NCBI GenBank assembly: GCA_963743785.1
Contig: CAVURD010000002.1
Span: 1-64,000 of the forward strand
Length of the DNA: 64,000 bases
Direction: 5' to 3'
Source: Bog-473 sp963743785
Lineage (GTDB): Bacteria; Actinomycetota; Acidimicrobiia; Acidimicrobiales; RAAP-2
The notes under the pieces are model-generated. The model worked only from the letters and a program-made list of their open reading frames with translations, had not been told where the DNA came from and ran no database searches. A program made the translations under genes and the position numbers. Of the stretch, positions 17,539 to 28,741 are shown one piece after another. Position 1 is the first letter of the stretch. Each line of letters starts with the position of its first letter.

Positions 17539-18708
17539 GTGAGCATCACCGCCCCAGCTGGGTTCGTGGCCGCCGGAGGTTCGGCCGGCATCAAGGCCGG
17601 CGGAGTGCCAGACGTCGCCGTCGTGGCCACCGCCGACGGCCGGCCGGTCCCCGCCGCCGCGGTCTTCACGTCCAACCTGGCTGCGGCCGCACCGGTCCAA
17701 GTGAGCCGCAGTCACTTACTGGCCAACGCCGGCCAGGTGGCCGGCGTGATCCTCACCTCGGGCAATGCCAATGCGGCCACCGGACACCCCGGACTCGAGG
17801 CGGCGACGCACCTGTGCACGCTGGCCGCCCTGGGCATCGGGGCCCGGCCCGAACAGGTCCTGATCTGCCAGACGGGGTTGATCGGCATTCCGTTTCCCAT
17901 CATCGAGGTGGGGCCGAACATCCGCCGGATCGTCGGGACCCGGGCGGGCGGGCCGGAGTCCGCCGCGGCCGCGGCCCGAGCCATCATGACCACCGACACC
18001 GTGCCCAAGGAGGCGCTGGTGCGGGCCGAGGGCTTCACCGTGGGAGCCATGGCCAAGGGCGCGGCCATGCTGGCGCCGAACATGGCCACCATGCTGGCGT
18101 TGTGCACCACCGATGCGGCGGTCGATCCCGCCACCTTGCAGGGCGCCCTGCGACTCGCCGTCGACGCGTCCTTCAACGTCATGACAGTCGACGGCTCCAC
18201 GTCGACCAACGACACGGTGCTGGTGCTGGCCAGCGGATTGGGGGCCACGCCCTCACTCGTCGCGCTCGCCGACGCCCTGACCGAAACGTGCGCCTCCCTG
18301 GCCGGGCAGATGGTGGCGGACGCCGAGGGCGCGACCAAGGTGTCGCACATCCGGGTTGTCGGGGCCGCCAGCGACGGCGCGGCGCATCAGGCCGCCCGCA
18401 AGGTGGCCGACTCGATGCTGGTGCAGTGTTCCCTCAACGGGGAGGACCCCTACTGGGGCCGCGTGGTCAGCGAGCTCGGCTCGGCCGGGGTGGACTTCGC
18501 CATGGACAAGGTCTCCGTGGCCTACGGCGATGTCGTGGTCTGCGCGGGTGGCGTGGCCGCGGCCCATGACGCCTCGGCCCTGGCCGCGCACCTGGCCGGG
18601 CGACACATCGAGATCGTCTGTGACCTCGGGCTCGGGACCGGCACCGCCGCCGTACTGGGGACCGACCTGGGCTACGGCTACATCGACGAGAACCGGACCA
18701 CGTCGTGA
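17539..18708 (+). CDS. argJ: Bifunctional glutamate N-acetyltransferase / amino-acid acetyltransferase (ornithine acetyltransferase)
   Basis: Recycles the acetyl group from N-acetylornithine to glutamate. The self-cleavage site lies in K-G-A-A-M-L-A-P-N-M-A-T-M-L-A, with the Thr after A-P-N-M-A becoming the nucleophile of the beta chain. The C-terminal K-V-S-V-A-Y-G-D-V-V-V and Y-G-Y-I-D-E-N-R-T-T-S are typical. 389 aa from the GTG start. The stop overlaps the argB start by 4 bases (GTGA). With ArgJ present, the cyclic acetyl pathway is expected. Confidence 0.95.
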   Translation: MSITAPAGFVAAGGSAGIKAGGVPDVAVVATADGRPVPAAAVFTSNLAAAAPVQVSRSHLLANAGQVAGVILTSGNANAATGHPGLEAATHLCTLAALGIGARPEQVLICQTGLIGIPFPIIEVGPNIRRIVGTRAGGPESAAAAARAIMTTDTVPKEALVRAEGFTVGAMAKGAAMLAPNMATMLALCTTDAAVDPATLQGALRLAVDASFNVMTVDGSTSTNDTVLVLASGLGATPSLVALADALTETCASLAGQMVADAEGATKVSHIRVVGAASDGAAHQAARKVADSMLVQCSLNGEDPYWGRVVSELGSAGVDFAMDKVSVAYGDVVVCAGGVAAAHDASALAAHLAGRHIEIVCDLGLGTGTAAVLGTDLGYGYIDENRTTS

Positions 18709-19649
18709 GAGTGCCCGAATCTTCAGCCGAACCTTCGGCCCAGCCTTCGCCCACTCCGCCGCCCCCCAACTCGGCCGCGCAGAAGGCGGCCGCCCGCAAC
18801 ACCGCCTCGGTCCTGGTCGAAGCGCTGCCCTACATCCAGAATTTCCTGGGCAAGGTCGTCGTGGTCAAGTACGGCGGCAATGCGCTCAACGGATCGGCCG
18901 GCGCCGCCGACGAAGCCCTGGCCTCGTTCGCCCAAGATGTCGTGCTCATGCGTGCGGTGGGCATCCTGCCCGTGGTGGTGCACGGGGGCGGGCCCCAGAT
19001 CGGCGACCTGATGGCCCGGCTGGGCAAGGAGGCCGAGTTCCGCCACGGCCTGCGGGTGACCGACGCCGAGACGCTGGACATCGCCCGCATGGTGCTGGTG
19101 GGCAAGGTCAACCGCGACATCGTCTCGGCCATCAACGTGCACGGGCCACTGGCGGTGGGCATGTCGGGTGAGGACGCCAACCTGATCACGGCGGCCCAGA
19201 GCCACGTCGACCTCGGGTTCGTCGGCAGCGTGGAGGTGGTCGATCCGACGATGCTGCAGCGCCTCGTGGCCGAGGGAATCGTCCCGGTGGTGGCCACCAT
19301 CGGCGCCGACGAAGCGGGCCAGGCCTACAACATCAACGCGGACACCGTGGCCGGAGCCCTGGCCGAGGCGCTCGGGGCCGAGAAGCTGATCTTCCTGACC
19401 GACATCGAGGGGCTCCGGGTGGTCCCCGACGACCCGTCGACCCTGGTGCATGCGGCCAGCCTCGAGGTGGTCGACGACATCCTGCGGAGCGGGGCGGCCC
19501 AGGGCGGCATGATGCCCAAGGTCGAGGCGTGCGCCCGGGCGGTACGGGGCGGCGTGGCCCGAGCACACATCCTTGATGGTCGCGTGCCCCACGCCCTCCT
19601 TCTCGAGCTCTTCACCGACTCGGGGGTGGGAACAATGGTGCTGCCGTGA
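18705..19649 (+). CDS. argB: Acetylglutamate kinase
   Basis: Phosphorylates N-acetylglutamate, the usual arginine-inhibited step. It has V-V-V-K-Y-G-G-N-A-L, V-V-V-H-G-G-G-P-Q-I and F-R-H-G-L-R-V-T-D of the amino-acid kinase family, and N-I-N-A-D-T-V-A-G near the ATP site. A Pro/Ser-rich N-terminal tail of about 25 residues precedes the family start; the long form has the N-helix region (A-S-V-L-V-E-A-L-P-Y-I) linked with arginine-sensitive hexamers. The GTG start overlaps the argJ stop. Confidence 0.95.
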   Translation: MRVPESSAEPSAQPSPTPPPPNSAAQKAAARNTASVLVEALPYIQNFLGKVVVVKYGGNALNGSAGAADEALASFAQDVVLMRAVGILPVVVHGGGPQIGDLMARLGKEAEFRHGLRVTDAETLDIARMVLVGKVNRDIVSAINVHGPLAVGMSGEDANLITAAQSHVDLGFVGSVEVVDPTMLQRLVAEGIVPVVATIGADEAGQAYNINADTVAGALAEALGAEKLIFLTDIEGLRVVPDDPSTLVHAASLEVVDDILRSGAAQGGMMPKVEACARAVRGGVARAHILDGRVPHALLLELFTDSGVGTMVLP

Positions 19650-20965
19650 CCGCCTCGACTCCCGGCACCGCCTCGACTCCCCGCACCGCCACGACTCCCA
19701 CTTCCGATCGCCGCGCCCTGATGCGCACCTACGCCGAGCCGCCGGCCACGTTCGTGCGGGGGAGCGGCACGAAGCTCTACGACGCCGACGGCGCGGAATA
19801 CCTGGACTTCATCACGGGCCTGGCCGTGGTGTCACTGGGTCATGCGCATCCCGTGGTCGCCGAGGCCGTGGCGGCACAGGCGCGCACCCTCAGCCACGTC
19901 TCTAACCTGTACGGCAACGAGTTGGGTCCCGAGGTGGCCTTGACCATCGACCGGCTGATCAACGGCGGGACGGGGCAGGCCGGCGGCCAGGTGTTCTTCA
20001 CGAACTCGGGCGCCGAGGCCAATGAGTGCGCCCTGAAGCTGGCTCGTCGATGGGCCGGCCCGGGTCGCTACGTCGTCATCACGGCCGACAACTCATTTCA
20101 CGGGCGGACCCTGGCCACGCTGACGGCCACCGGGCAACCCGAGAAGCACACGCCCTTCCTGCCCCTGCCCGAGGGCTTCGCCTACGTGCCCTACAACGAC
20201 GTACCCGCGCTCACTGCGGCCCTCGACCAGGCGGTCGACACGGTAGCCGCCGTCCTGATCGAGCCGCTGCAGGGTGAGGGCGGCGTCAATGTGCCGAGCT
20301 CTGACTACTTGGGCGCCGTACGGGAACTGTGCACCGAGCGGGGCGCGCTCCTCATGCTCGATGAGGTGCAGACCGGCCTCGGGCGCACCGGTCACTGGTT
20401 CGCCTTCCAGGCCCAGGGGCTCAAGCCCGACGTGGTGACCATGGCCAAGGCGTTGGGCAATGGCATGCCGGTCGGCGCCTGTTGGGCCAGGGCCGAGGTG
20501 GCGGCGGCCTTTGGTCCCGGCGATCACGGCTCGACCTTCGGCGGTCAGCCCCTGGCATTGGCCGCGGCACGGGCCACCCTGGCCGTAATGGAAGCCGAGG
20601 ACGTGTGTGGGCGCGCCACTCGGGCCGGCGCGCGGTTGAGGACGGGCCTGGCCGGCCTGCCCGGCGTGGTCTCGGTGCGTGGTGCCGGGCTCCTCCTGGC
20701 CGCCCAGCTCCGCCAGCCCTCGGCCAAGGAGGTGTCGTCCGCCGCGCTCAGCCACGGCCTCCTGGTCAACGCCGTGCGACCCGACGCGGTGCGGGTGGCC
20801 CCGCCCCTGCTGGTCACCGACGACGAGATCGACACCGCCCTGGCCATCCTGGCCCAAGTCATGATGAGCGTCCTGGCCGATCCCTCGCCCGAGACTACGG
20901 GCGAGACGGTGGCCGCTGCGCCTCCGCCACCCCCGCCCCCTTCGCCGCCCGAAGCGGAGGCATGA
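19646..20965 (+). CDS. argD: Acetylornithine aminotransferase
   Basis: PLP-dependent class III transaminase converting N-acetylglutamate semialdehyde to N-acetylornithine. It shows F-F-T-N-S-G-A-E-A-N-E, the cofactor aspartate in L-L-M-L-D-E-V-Q-T-G-L-G-R-T-G, and the Schiff-base Lys268 in M-A-K-A-L-G-N-G. It is 439 aa, with a Thr/Pro-rich N-terminal tail of about 25 residues and a C-terminal Ala/Pro tail of about 25 residues (seven prolines in a row) that the family does not need. GTG start overlapping the argB stop. Confidence 0.94.
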   Translation: MTASTPGTASTPRTATTPTSDRRALMRTYAEPPATFVRGSGTKLYDADGAEYLDFITGLAVVSLGHAHPVVAEAVAAQARTLSHVSNLYGNELGPEVALTIDRLINGGTGQAGGQVFFTNSGAEANECALKLARRWAGPGRYVVITADNSFHGRTLATLTATGQPEKHTPFLPLPEGFAYVPYNDVPALTAALDQAVDTVAAVLIEPLQGEGGVNVPSSDYLGAVRELCTERGALLMLDEVQTGLGRTGHWFAFQAQGLKPDVVTMAKALGNGMPVGACWARAEVAAAFGPGDHGSTFGGQPLALAAARATLAVMEAEDVCGRATRAGARLRTGLAGLPGVVSVRGAGLLLAAQLRQPSAKEVSSAALSHGLLVNAVRPDAVRVAPPLLVTDDEIDTALAILAQVMMSVLADPSPETTGETVAAAPPPPPPPSPPEAEA

Positions 20966-20969
20966 CGCC

Positions 20970-21929
20970 GTGCCCCATCTCTTCGATATCGACGATCTCT
21001 CGCCGGCCGACTTCGCCCGCGTGCTCCAGCTCGCCGGCCCCGACCAGCTCGAGCGCGTCCTGGACGGCCACGGCGTGGCACTGCTCTTCGAGAAGCCGTC
21101 GGCCCGGACCCGCAACTCCACCGAGATGGCGGTGGACGGTCTGGGCGGCCATCCGGTCTACATCCAGGGCACCGAGGTCGGCCTCGATACGCGGGAGTCG
21201 GCCGAGGACGTCGCCCGCACCCTGGGCTGCTATCACCGGATCCTCTGCGCCCGGGTCTTCGACCATGCGGTCTTGCGGCGCATGGCCACAGCCCTCGACA
21301 TCAGCGGCTTCGACGTGCCGGTCGTCAACCTCCTCTCCGACGAGGCCCATCCCTGCCAGGCCATCGCCGATATCCTCACCCTGCGCGACACACTGGGGTC
21401 GCTGCCGGGTCTTTCGCTGGCCTACATCGGTGACGCCAACAACATGTGTCGCTCCCTGGCCAAGGCGGCGCTGATGGAGGGCATGGAGTTCAGGGTGGCC
21501 TCGCCCGCCGCCTACTCGTTTTCGGCCGAGGAACTGGCCGGCCTCGAAGCGTTCTCCGATCGGATCGGGCGAGGCGGGATCGTGCGCGCCACCAACGACC
21601 CCAAGGACGCGGCCGCCGGTGCCGACGCCTTCTATACCGACGTGTGGACCAGCATGGGCCAAGAGGTGGAGCGGGTGACCCGGCTCGAGGCCTTCACCGG
21701 TTTCACCATCGACGACGCGTTGGTGGGCTTGGGCGCGCCGGGCGCCGTGGTGATGCACTGCCTGCCGGCGCACCGGGGCGAGGAGATCTCGGCGTCGGTG
21801 TTCGAAGGGCCACGCAGCGTGGTGTGGCGTCAGGCCGCCCACCGGCGCACGGCCATGCGGGGCATTCTGGCCTGGTCCATCGAGCCCCCCGTGTTCATCG
21901 AAGCCTCCGTCGGGAGCGCCGGATCGTGA
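20970..21929 (+). CDS. argF: Ornithine carbamoyltransferase
   Basis: Forms citrulline from ornithine and carbamoyl phosphate. The carbamoyl-phosphate loop is S-A-R-T-R-N (about residue 44; the second position is Ala where many enzymes have Thr). The H-P-C-Q segment lies near residue 127 and the ornithine-binding H-C-L-P-A-H-R-G near 263. 319 aa, normal. The GTG start is 5 bp after the argD stop, and the stop overlaps the argR start (GTGA). Confidence 0.94.
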   Translation: MPHLFDIDDLSPADFARVLQLAGPDQLERVLDGHGVALLFEKPSARTRNSTEMAVDGLGGHPVYIQGTEVGLDTRESAEDVARTLGCYHRILCARVFDHAVLRRMATALDISGFDVPVVNLLSDEAHPCQAIADILTLRDTLGSLPGLSLAYIGDANNMCRSLAKAALMEGMEFRVASPAAYSFSAEELAGLEAFSDRIGRGGIVRATNDPKDAAAGADAFYTDVWTSMGQEVERVTRLEAFTGFTIDDALVGLGAPGAVVMHCLPAHRGEEISASVFEGPRSVVWRQAAHRRTAMRGILAWSIEPPVFIEASVGSAGS

Positions 21930-22522
21930 CCGAGACCACCCGCCCGAACCGCCTGACCAAGCCGCAGCGCCAGCACCGCATCACCAGGTTGCTCGAAGCC
22001 CAGGCCGTGACCAGCCAGGGTCAGTTGGTGACCCTTCTGGCCGACCAAGGGGTCGAGGCCACCCAGACCACGGTCTCGCGCGACCTGGAGGACCTGGGGG
22101 CGGTCAAGGTGCGCCTGCCCGGCGGCGAGACGGCCTACGCACTGCCGGAACTCCCGGTGCACCAGATCGCACCCGAGGACCACCTGCGCCGGGTGCTGGG
22201 GGAATGGGTAGTCGAGGTGGCCTCCTCGGCCAACCTGGTGGTGTTGCGCACGCCCCCCGGATCGGCCCATGTCGTAGGCTCGGCCCTCGATCGCAGCGGA
22301 CTGGACGCGGTCGTCGGCACCGTGGCCGGCGACGACACCGTCCTGGTGATCGTCGATGAGGAAGTGGGGGGCAGGGCCATGGCCGACCGACTGAGTGACG
22401 TGGCCGGGATCGCCGGAGAGAGCAGGCACGCCGGAGAGAGCAGGCACGCCGGAGAGAGCAGTACAGCCGCGGACGGCAGTACCGCCGGAGAGAGAAGAAT
22501 CGCCTTGCACAGGAAGGACTGA
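21926..22522 (+). CDS. argR: Arginine repressor with repetitive C-terminal tail
   Basis: Arginine-responsive hexameric regulator of the operon. The N-terminal winged helix contains R-Q-H-R-I-T-R-L-L-E and T-Q-T-T-V-S-R-D-L-E-D-L-G-A-V-K (recognition helix). The C-terminal oligomerisation and arginine domain contains L-R-T-P-P-G-S-A-H and the G-T-V-A-G-D-D-T motif whose Asp pair contacts arginine. The start is the GTG overlapping the argF stop. 198 aa; the last 30-35 residues are an extra tail with A-G-E-S-R-H repeats beyond the normal end near V-A-G-I. Confidence 0.93.
   Translation: MTETTRPNRLTKPQRQHRITRLLEAQAVTSQGQLVTLLADQGVEATQTTVSRDLEDLGAVKVRLPGGETAYALPELPVHQIAPEDHLRRVLGEWVVEVASSANLVVLRTPPGSAHVVGSALDRSGLDAVVGTVAGDDTVLVIVDEEVGGRAMADRLSDVAGIAGESRHAGESRHAGESSTAADGSTAGERRIALHRKD
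22411..22461 (+). repeat. 18-bp tandem repeat in the argR 3' end
   Basis: Nearly three copies of an 18-bp unit (GCCGGAGAGAGCAGGCAC) encode the A-G-E-S-R-H repeats of the ArgR tail. A fourth partial GCCGGAGAGAG follows at about 22486. Confidence 0.85.
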
Positions 22523-22524
22523 AG

Positions 22525-23759
<1,235 letters not shown>

Positions 23760-23763
<4 letters not shown>

Positions 23764-25229
23764 CGCTCTGGCACGGTCGCATCTCCACCGGCATGGCCGA
23801 TGCCGTGGCCGCCTTCACCGTCAGCCTGCCCTATGACCGGCTCCTGGCGCTCGACGACCTGACCGGATCGCGGGCCCACGTCAAGGGACTCGGCAAAGCC
23901 GGGATCCTGAGCGACAGCGAGGTGACCACGCTGGTCGAGACCCTCGACCTGGTCGAGGAGGAGTTCGCCGAGGGGACGTTCGTCTTCGCCCCCGACGATG
24001 AGGACATCCACACCGCGGTGGAACGCCGGGTCACCGAGCTGGCGGGCGACGTCGGCGCCAAACTGCACACCGGCCGAAGTCGAAACGATCAGGTCGCCAC
24101 CGACCTGCGCCTGTGGTGCCGCCGCACCCTGATCGAGGTGGCCGGCGAGATCATGGCGCTCCAGGACATCCTGGCTCAGCGCGCCCTCGATGCCGCCGAG
24201 ATCTACCTCCCGGGCTACACCCATCTGCAGCGAGCCCAACCGGTGCTGCTGGCCCACCACCTGCTGGCCCACGGTTGGGCGCTGGCCCGCGACGTTGACC
24301 GCCTGCTGGTCACGGTCGACCGTCTCAACGTGTCTCCGTTGGGTGCGGGGGCGCTGGCCGGCTCGTCGCTCCCGCTCGATCCCGACTATGTGGCGGCCGA
24401 GCTCGGCTTCCACGGACGGTTCGAGAATTCGCTCGATGCCGTGTCCGACCGCGACTTCGTGGCCGAGGCCCTCTTCGACCTGGCCCTGATCGGCGTCCAC
24501 CTGTCGCGCCTGGGCGAGGAGCTCGTGCTGTGGTCGACCGAGGAGTTCGGCTTCTGCACCCTCGACGACGCCTACGCCACCGGCAGCTCCATGTTGCCCC
24601 AGAAGAAGAACCCCGACGTGGCCGAGCTGGCCCGCGGCAAGTCGGGGCGTTTGATCGGTCACCTCAACGCCGTGCTCATCACGCTCAAGGGCCTCCCCCT
24701 GGCGTACAACCGGGATCTGCAAGAGGACAAGGAGCCGCTCTTCGATGCCGTGGTCCAGGTGACGCGGGCGCTCATCGCCCTGCGCGGGGTCTACGAGACG
24801 GTCACGTGGAACGAGGAACGGATGCAGGCAGCGGCGGACGGGCCGGGCGCCGCCGCCATCGACCTGGCCGAGATGCTGGTCGAAGGTGGCATGCCCTTCC
24901 GCCAGGCCCACGCACTGATCGGGGGACTGGTGCGCGAATCGTTGGAGCGCCATGTGCCCTTGAGCGAGCTGGTGGAGGCCCACCCCGATCTGGGCGAGTC
25001 TGCAGTGGAGCTGCTCGAGCCCGGGGTGGCGGTGACCCGCCGCCGCACGCCGGGGAGCGCCGGCCCGGTTGCCGTGGCTGAGCAGACGGAGCGGTTCCAA
25101 CGGCGTCGTGAGGTGGACCGGGCCAGATTGGCCCAGTGGCTGCCCGGTCACACCGGTCAGACCGGCCACACCGGCCAAGCCGGTCACACCGGACTGATCG
25201 GATCGCCGGGATTGCCCTTGGGTGAGTGA
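23760..25229 (+). CDS. argH: Argininosuccinate lyase
   Basis: Splits argininosuccinate to arginine and fumarate. It has H-T-G-R-S-R-N-D-Q, T-H-L-Q-R-A-Q-P and the superfamily signature G-S-S-M-L-P-Q-K-K-N-P-D (about residues 275-287), containing the catalytic serine loop. 489 aa. The last 30 residues are a collagen-like tail (G-H-T-G-Q repeats) beyond the normal C-terminus. The ATG overlaps the argG stop; the glycosylase gene overlaps its end. Confidence 0.95.
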
Positions 25230-25872
25230 GCCGTCACCTCGCCCAGGGGGTGGAACGGCCCGAGGTCACGTGCTGCGCCGGAGCGACCTCGCCGGTGATC
25301 CCGTCGCCGTGGCGCCCTGGCTGCTCAACAAGGTGCTGGTCCGGGGGGACAGGTCCGGGCGGATCGTCGAGGTCGAGGCCTACCGGGGACAGTCCGATCC
25401 GGCGTCGCACGCGTACCGGGGACTGACCCGCCGAACCGAGGTCATGTTCGGCCCGCCGGGCCACCTCTACGTGTATTTCACCTACGGGATGCATTGGTGC
25501 GCCAACGTGGTCTGCCGGCCCGACGGCCAGGCGGGAGCCGTGCTGATCCGGGCCCTGGTTCCCATCGGTGGGGTCGAGCAGATGCGCCTGGCCCGGACGG
25601 CCGCTCGACGGGACCGTGATCTGTGCAACGGTCCGGCCAAGCTGTGCCAGGCCCTCGGCATCACGGGGGCGGACAACGGCACCGACCTGGTGCGGCGCGG
25701 GCCCGGGGCGGGCACGACCGGCGACGAGGGTGGGCCGGTTCGCCTGCTCGACGACGGGACCCCGCCACCGAAGCGTCCCGGCCGCGGCACCCGGATCGGC
25801 CTCAGCGTCGGAGCGGAACGGCGCTGGCGGTGGTGGGTGGCCGGGGACCTGGGCGTCTCACGCCCGGGGTGA
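25222..25872 (+). CDS. 3-methyladenine DNA glycosylase (AAG/MPG family)
   Basis: Removes alkylated purines from DNA. It matches the AAG fold: I-V-E-V-E-A-Y-R-G (catalytic Glu), S-H-A-Y-R-G-L-T-R-R, V-M-F-G-P-P-G-H-L-Y-V-Y-F-T-Y-G-M-H, and L-C-N-G-P-A-K-L-C-Q-A-L-G-I. 216 aa. The GTG start overlaps the argH stop, so it may ride on the arginine operon transcript, an arrangement seen in some Actinobacteria. Its last 71 bp overlap the end of the convergent secreted-protein gene. Confidence 0.92.
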   Translation: MSEPSPRPGGGTARGHVLRRSDLAGDPVAVAPWLLNKVLVRGDRSGRIVEVEAYRGQSDPASHAYRGLTRRTEVMFGPPGHLYVYFTYGMHWCANVVCRPDGQAGAVLIRALVPIGGVEQMRLARTAARRDRDLCNGPAKLCQALGITGADNGTDLVRRGPGAGTTGDEGGPVRLLDDGTPPPKRPGRGTRIGLSVGAERRWRWWVAGDLGVSRPG

Positions 25873-28741
25873 CGCACCGCCTGTGAACCCGGTGACGAGA
25901 ACGGAGAAACGCCCTACACGCGTACCAGCCGAGGACGTCGACCACCACGTCGATGCTGCCGCTGCTGTTGTAGACCGTGATGGTGCCGTTGGCGTTGACG
26001 GCGGCCACCGTGAGGTTGGCCCTGACCTCTCCGGGGAACGGGTTGAGGTCGGAGGCGGTTGTCCTCGTCGGTCCGGGGTAGACGGTGAGATAGGTCGGCA
26101 TCGTCGGGGAGACTGCGGTGACGTTGACCACCACTGCTCTGGCCCCCGAAGGGACGCCGGCCAGCCCAGCCACCTGGAGGGTCAGGTTGCCGTTGGAGCC
26201 GATCGACTTGGCGTCGCACTGGTCGTAGGTCCCGGTGAGTTGGGACGGGTCGCCGGCTCTCGTGTCACAGACCCGCACGGGAGAAACTTCGGTTGTGAAC
26301 TGGCTTCCGGTTCCCCCGGCGGCGGTGTAGTAGCCCGAGACATCGACCACCACGTCGGCCGAGGACGAGCTGTAGATGGAAATCTCACCGGGCGTCGGGC
26401 CGTTCGAAAGTGACACGGTGACACGGTTGGCGGTGACCTCTCCGGCGACGTAGTTGACATTGGACGCGGTGGGTTGCGTGGCCCCTTCGGGGAAGACGGT
26501 CAGGTAGCCGCTGGCCACCGGATCGACCACCGTCACGTTCACGACCGCGGCGGACGCGTTGGCGGGCACTCCGTCGACACCCGCAATCTGGACGGGGATG
26601 GTGCTCCCGGCACCGAGGCGCTCGCCGCCACCCGAACCGTTGCACTGGGCGCTTCCGCCCGAGAGCGATGAGGGATTCCCGGCCCGGGTGTCACAGACGC
26701 GGGCCGGAGCGGGCAGCGGGTTGTAGAGGCCGGCCCCGGCCCCACCCGACGCCGTTGGGCTGACGAATCCCTCGACGTCGACCACGACGTTGGACTGCGC
26801 CGCGGAAAAGAGCGAGATGTCGCCGTTGGTCCCGGTGCCGACTTCGACCAGGTTGGGGACGACGTCACCCGCGCCGAAGTTGATATTGGAGGTATCGGGA
26901 GCAGCGGCTCCCGTGGGGAAGACGGTGATGTATCCAGGAGCAGCCGGGTTGACCACCGTCACGTTGAGGACCACGGCGGTGGCACCGGCCGGTACTCCGA
27001 AGTTGCCGCTCACGTTGATGGTCTTCGTACCATCGGCACCGACGGGGCTTCCGGCGTTGCCGGGCCCGTTGCATTGGGCTGCTGGTCCGGAGAGCGAGGA
27101 CGGGTTGCCGGCCCGCGTGTCACAGATCCGGATCGGGACGAGTGGGCTGAAGTCGCCCGAGGTGACGACCACACTGTTCGTGCCCGAGGACGGGGCGAAG
27201 TTGGCATCCCCCGAGTAGGTGGCGGTGGCGGTGTCCGAACCCGGTGGGGTCGCCGTGGTCTGGCAGGAGGCGGTGCCGCCGATGAGGGCGGGTGTGGTGC
27301 ACAACGTGGTCGACCCGACCCGAAAGGTGACGGAGCCGGTGGGTGTTGCCCCGGTGCCGGAGACTATGGCCGAGTAGGTGAGCGCGGCACCCTGGGTGCT
27401 CTGGTTGGCACTGACCGTCGGGGTGGTGGTCGAGTTCAGCTTGTAGTCGAAGTGATCTGCGCTTGACCTCCCGGACGCGCCGCCGTAGGTGGTCACCACC
27501 ACGTCGACCGGGCCGAGGGCCGCCGTGGCGGGAGCCGTGGCCGTGATGCTGGTGGCCGAGTTGACCGTGAACGCCGCGGCCGGGGTCGACCCGAAGGCGA
27601 CACCGGTGGCCCACGCCAGGTTGGTCCCGGCGATCGTGACCTGGGTCCCGCCACGCTGTGAGCCGACCGCCGGGCTGACCGATGTCACCGATGGCGCCGG
27701 GGCGGCGGTGTAGCTGAACGCATCGGTGGCCGGGCCCACGGTGGCATCCGACGTCCCGGCCGGCGTGGTGACAGTAATGGCCACGGTGTCGGCCTGTCCT
27801 CCCAGTGGGTCGGGCGGCGCATCGGCCGTGAGCTGGCCGTCCCAGTTGACGTGCACGTTGGTCGCCGGCGTCGAGCCGAAGTCAACCGTGGGGACCTGAC
27901 CGGCGCTAAAGGCGGAGAAGTAATTGCCAGCGATGGTGACCTGGGTCCCGGTCCCTGGTGCGGTGGTTCCGGCGGGGGAGACCTGCACCACCTGGGGTGC
28001 CACCGAGCCGGGGTAGGTCACGGACGAGTAGGGGTCGATCACCCCGTCGGGCGCCCCCCATTTGTTGGCGAAAATCTCCGTGAAGGCGCCGGCGGTCGTG
28101 GCGGCGTCACCCATGGCCGTGGACTCCGATCCCGAGTTGGCCCAGGGTCCGAGGATGTTGAGGCGGTGGCCCCAACAGCCCGAGAAATTCCCGGCCTGGC
28201 AGTCGTAGTTGGTGCCACCGACTCCGTCGTCGTACATCCAGAGGAAGTCCGATTCGAGGGGGTCAATGGCGTCGGCGTAATTGCTACCCCATTGGCTGAA
28301 TGGATACCCGGCCGGGGGCGACGGGTCGGCGTTGGCGGCAGCGGCGAGAGTCGACACCGTATTGAGGGTGGGACTGAGGCCGGCGAACTGGGCCAGCCCC
28401 CTGGCGCCCCGCTCCAGGTTGGCCAGGACCAGGAGTTGTTCGGCCCCGCTCATCTGGGCGAACCCGTTCGGGAGCACCATGGAGGGCAGCCCCTCGCTTT
28501 TCCGGCCGGCGTTGATGTCATGGAGGAGGGTCTCGAAACAGGCCGCACTCGGGTCGTCGACGGAGGAGCACGGGGGGGCGACGTCGAAGGTGATGTTGGC
28601 CGGCGGGGTGGAGGGTGGCAGGATGCCGGCGGCCGAAGCGCTCGAAGCGGCGAGGGCGCTCAGAGACAATTGGGCACCCAGGAGCGTGGCGACCACGAGC
28701 ACAGCCCCGATGGCCCTTGCACCCCTTGTTCCTGCTCTCAA
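25802..28741 (-). CDS. Large secreted CAP-domain / IPT / CDTR-repeat protein
   Basis: The start is taken as the TTG at 28741, 7 nt after GGAGG; the frame is open further upstream without support. A signal peptide covers about residues 1-40 (R-A-I-G-A-V-L-V-V-A-T-L-L-G). Residues about 60-260 look like a CAP/SCP domain (F-E-T-L-L-H-D-I-N-A-G-R-K, the W-G-S-N-Y region, and G-H-R-L-N-I-L). Then come two IPT/TIG domains, a Big_3-type Ig-like domain and three CDTR repeats as in the protein at 1-1959. After the final G-W-Y the frame runs on for about 42 Arg-rich residues into the end of the convergent glycosylase gene, so a stop codon may have been lost or shifted. Function unknown; cell-surface location inferred. 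Confidence 0.8.
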   Translation of the reverse strand: MRAGTRGARAIGAVLVVATLLGAQLSLSALAASSASAAGILPPSTPPANITFDVAPPCSSVDDPSAACFETLLHDINAGRKSEGLPSMVLPNGFAQMSGAEQLLVLANLERGARGLAQFAGLSPTLNTVSTLAAAANADPSPPAGYPFSQWGSNYADAIDPLESDFLWMYDDGVGGTNYDCQAGNFSGCWGHRLNILGPWANSGSESTAMGDAATTAGAFTEIFANKWGAPDGVIDPYSSVTYPGSVAPQVVQVSPAGTTAPGTGTQVTIAGNYFSAFSAGQVPTVDFGSTPATNVHVNWDGQLTADAPPDPLGGQADTVAITVTTPAGTSDATVGPATDAFSYTAAPAPSVTSVSPAVGSQRGGTQVTIAGTNLAWATGVAFGSTPAAAFTVNSATSITATAPATAALGPVDVVVTTYGGASGRSSADHFDYKLNSTTTPTVSANQSTQGAALTYSAIVSGTGATPTGSVTFRVGSTTLCTTPALIGGTASCQTTATPPGSDTATATYSGDANFAPSSGTNSVVVTSGDFSPLVPIRICDTRAGNPSSLSGPAAQCNGPGNAGSPVGADGTKTINVSGNFGVPAGATAVVLNVTVVNPAAPGYITVFPTGAAAPDTSNINFGAGDVVPNLVEVGTGTNGDISLFSAAQSNVVVDVEGFVSPTASGGAGAGLYNPLPAPARVCDTRAGNPSSLSGGSAQCNGSGGGERLGAGSTIPVQIAGVDGVPANASAAVVNVTVVDPVASGYLTVFPEGATQPTASNVNYVAGEVTANRVTVSLSNGPTPGEISIYSSSSADVVVDVSGYYTAAGGTGSQFTTEVSPVRVCDTRAGDPSQLTGTYDQCDAKSIGSNGNLTLQVAGLAGVPSGARAVVVNVTAVSPTMPTYLTVYPGPTRTTASDLNPFPGEVRANLTVAAVNANGTITVYNSSGSIDVVVDVLGWYACRAFLRSRHRVHRRCVTPGVRRPGPRPPTTASAVPLRR

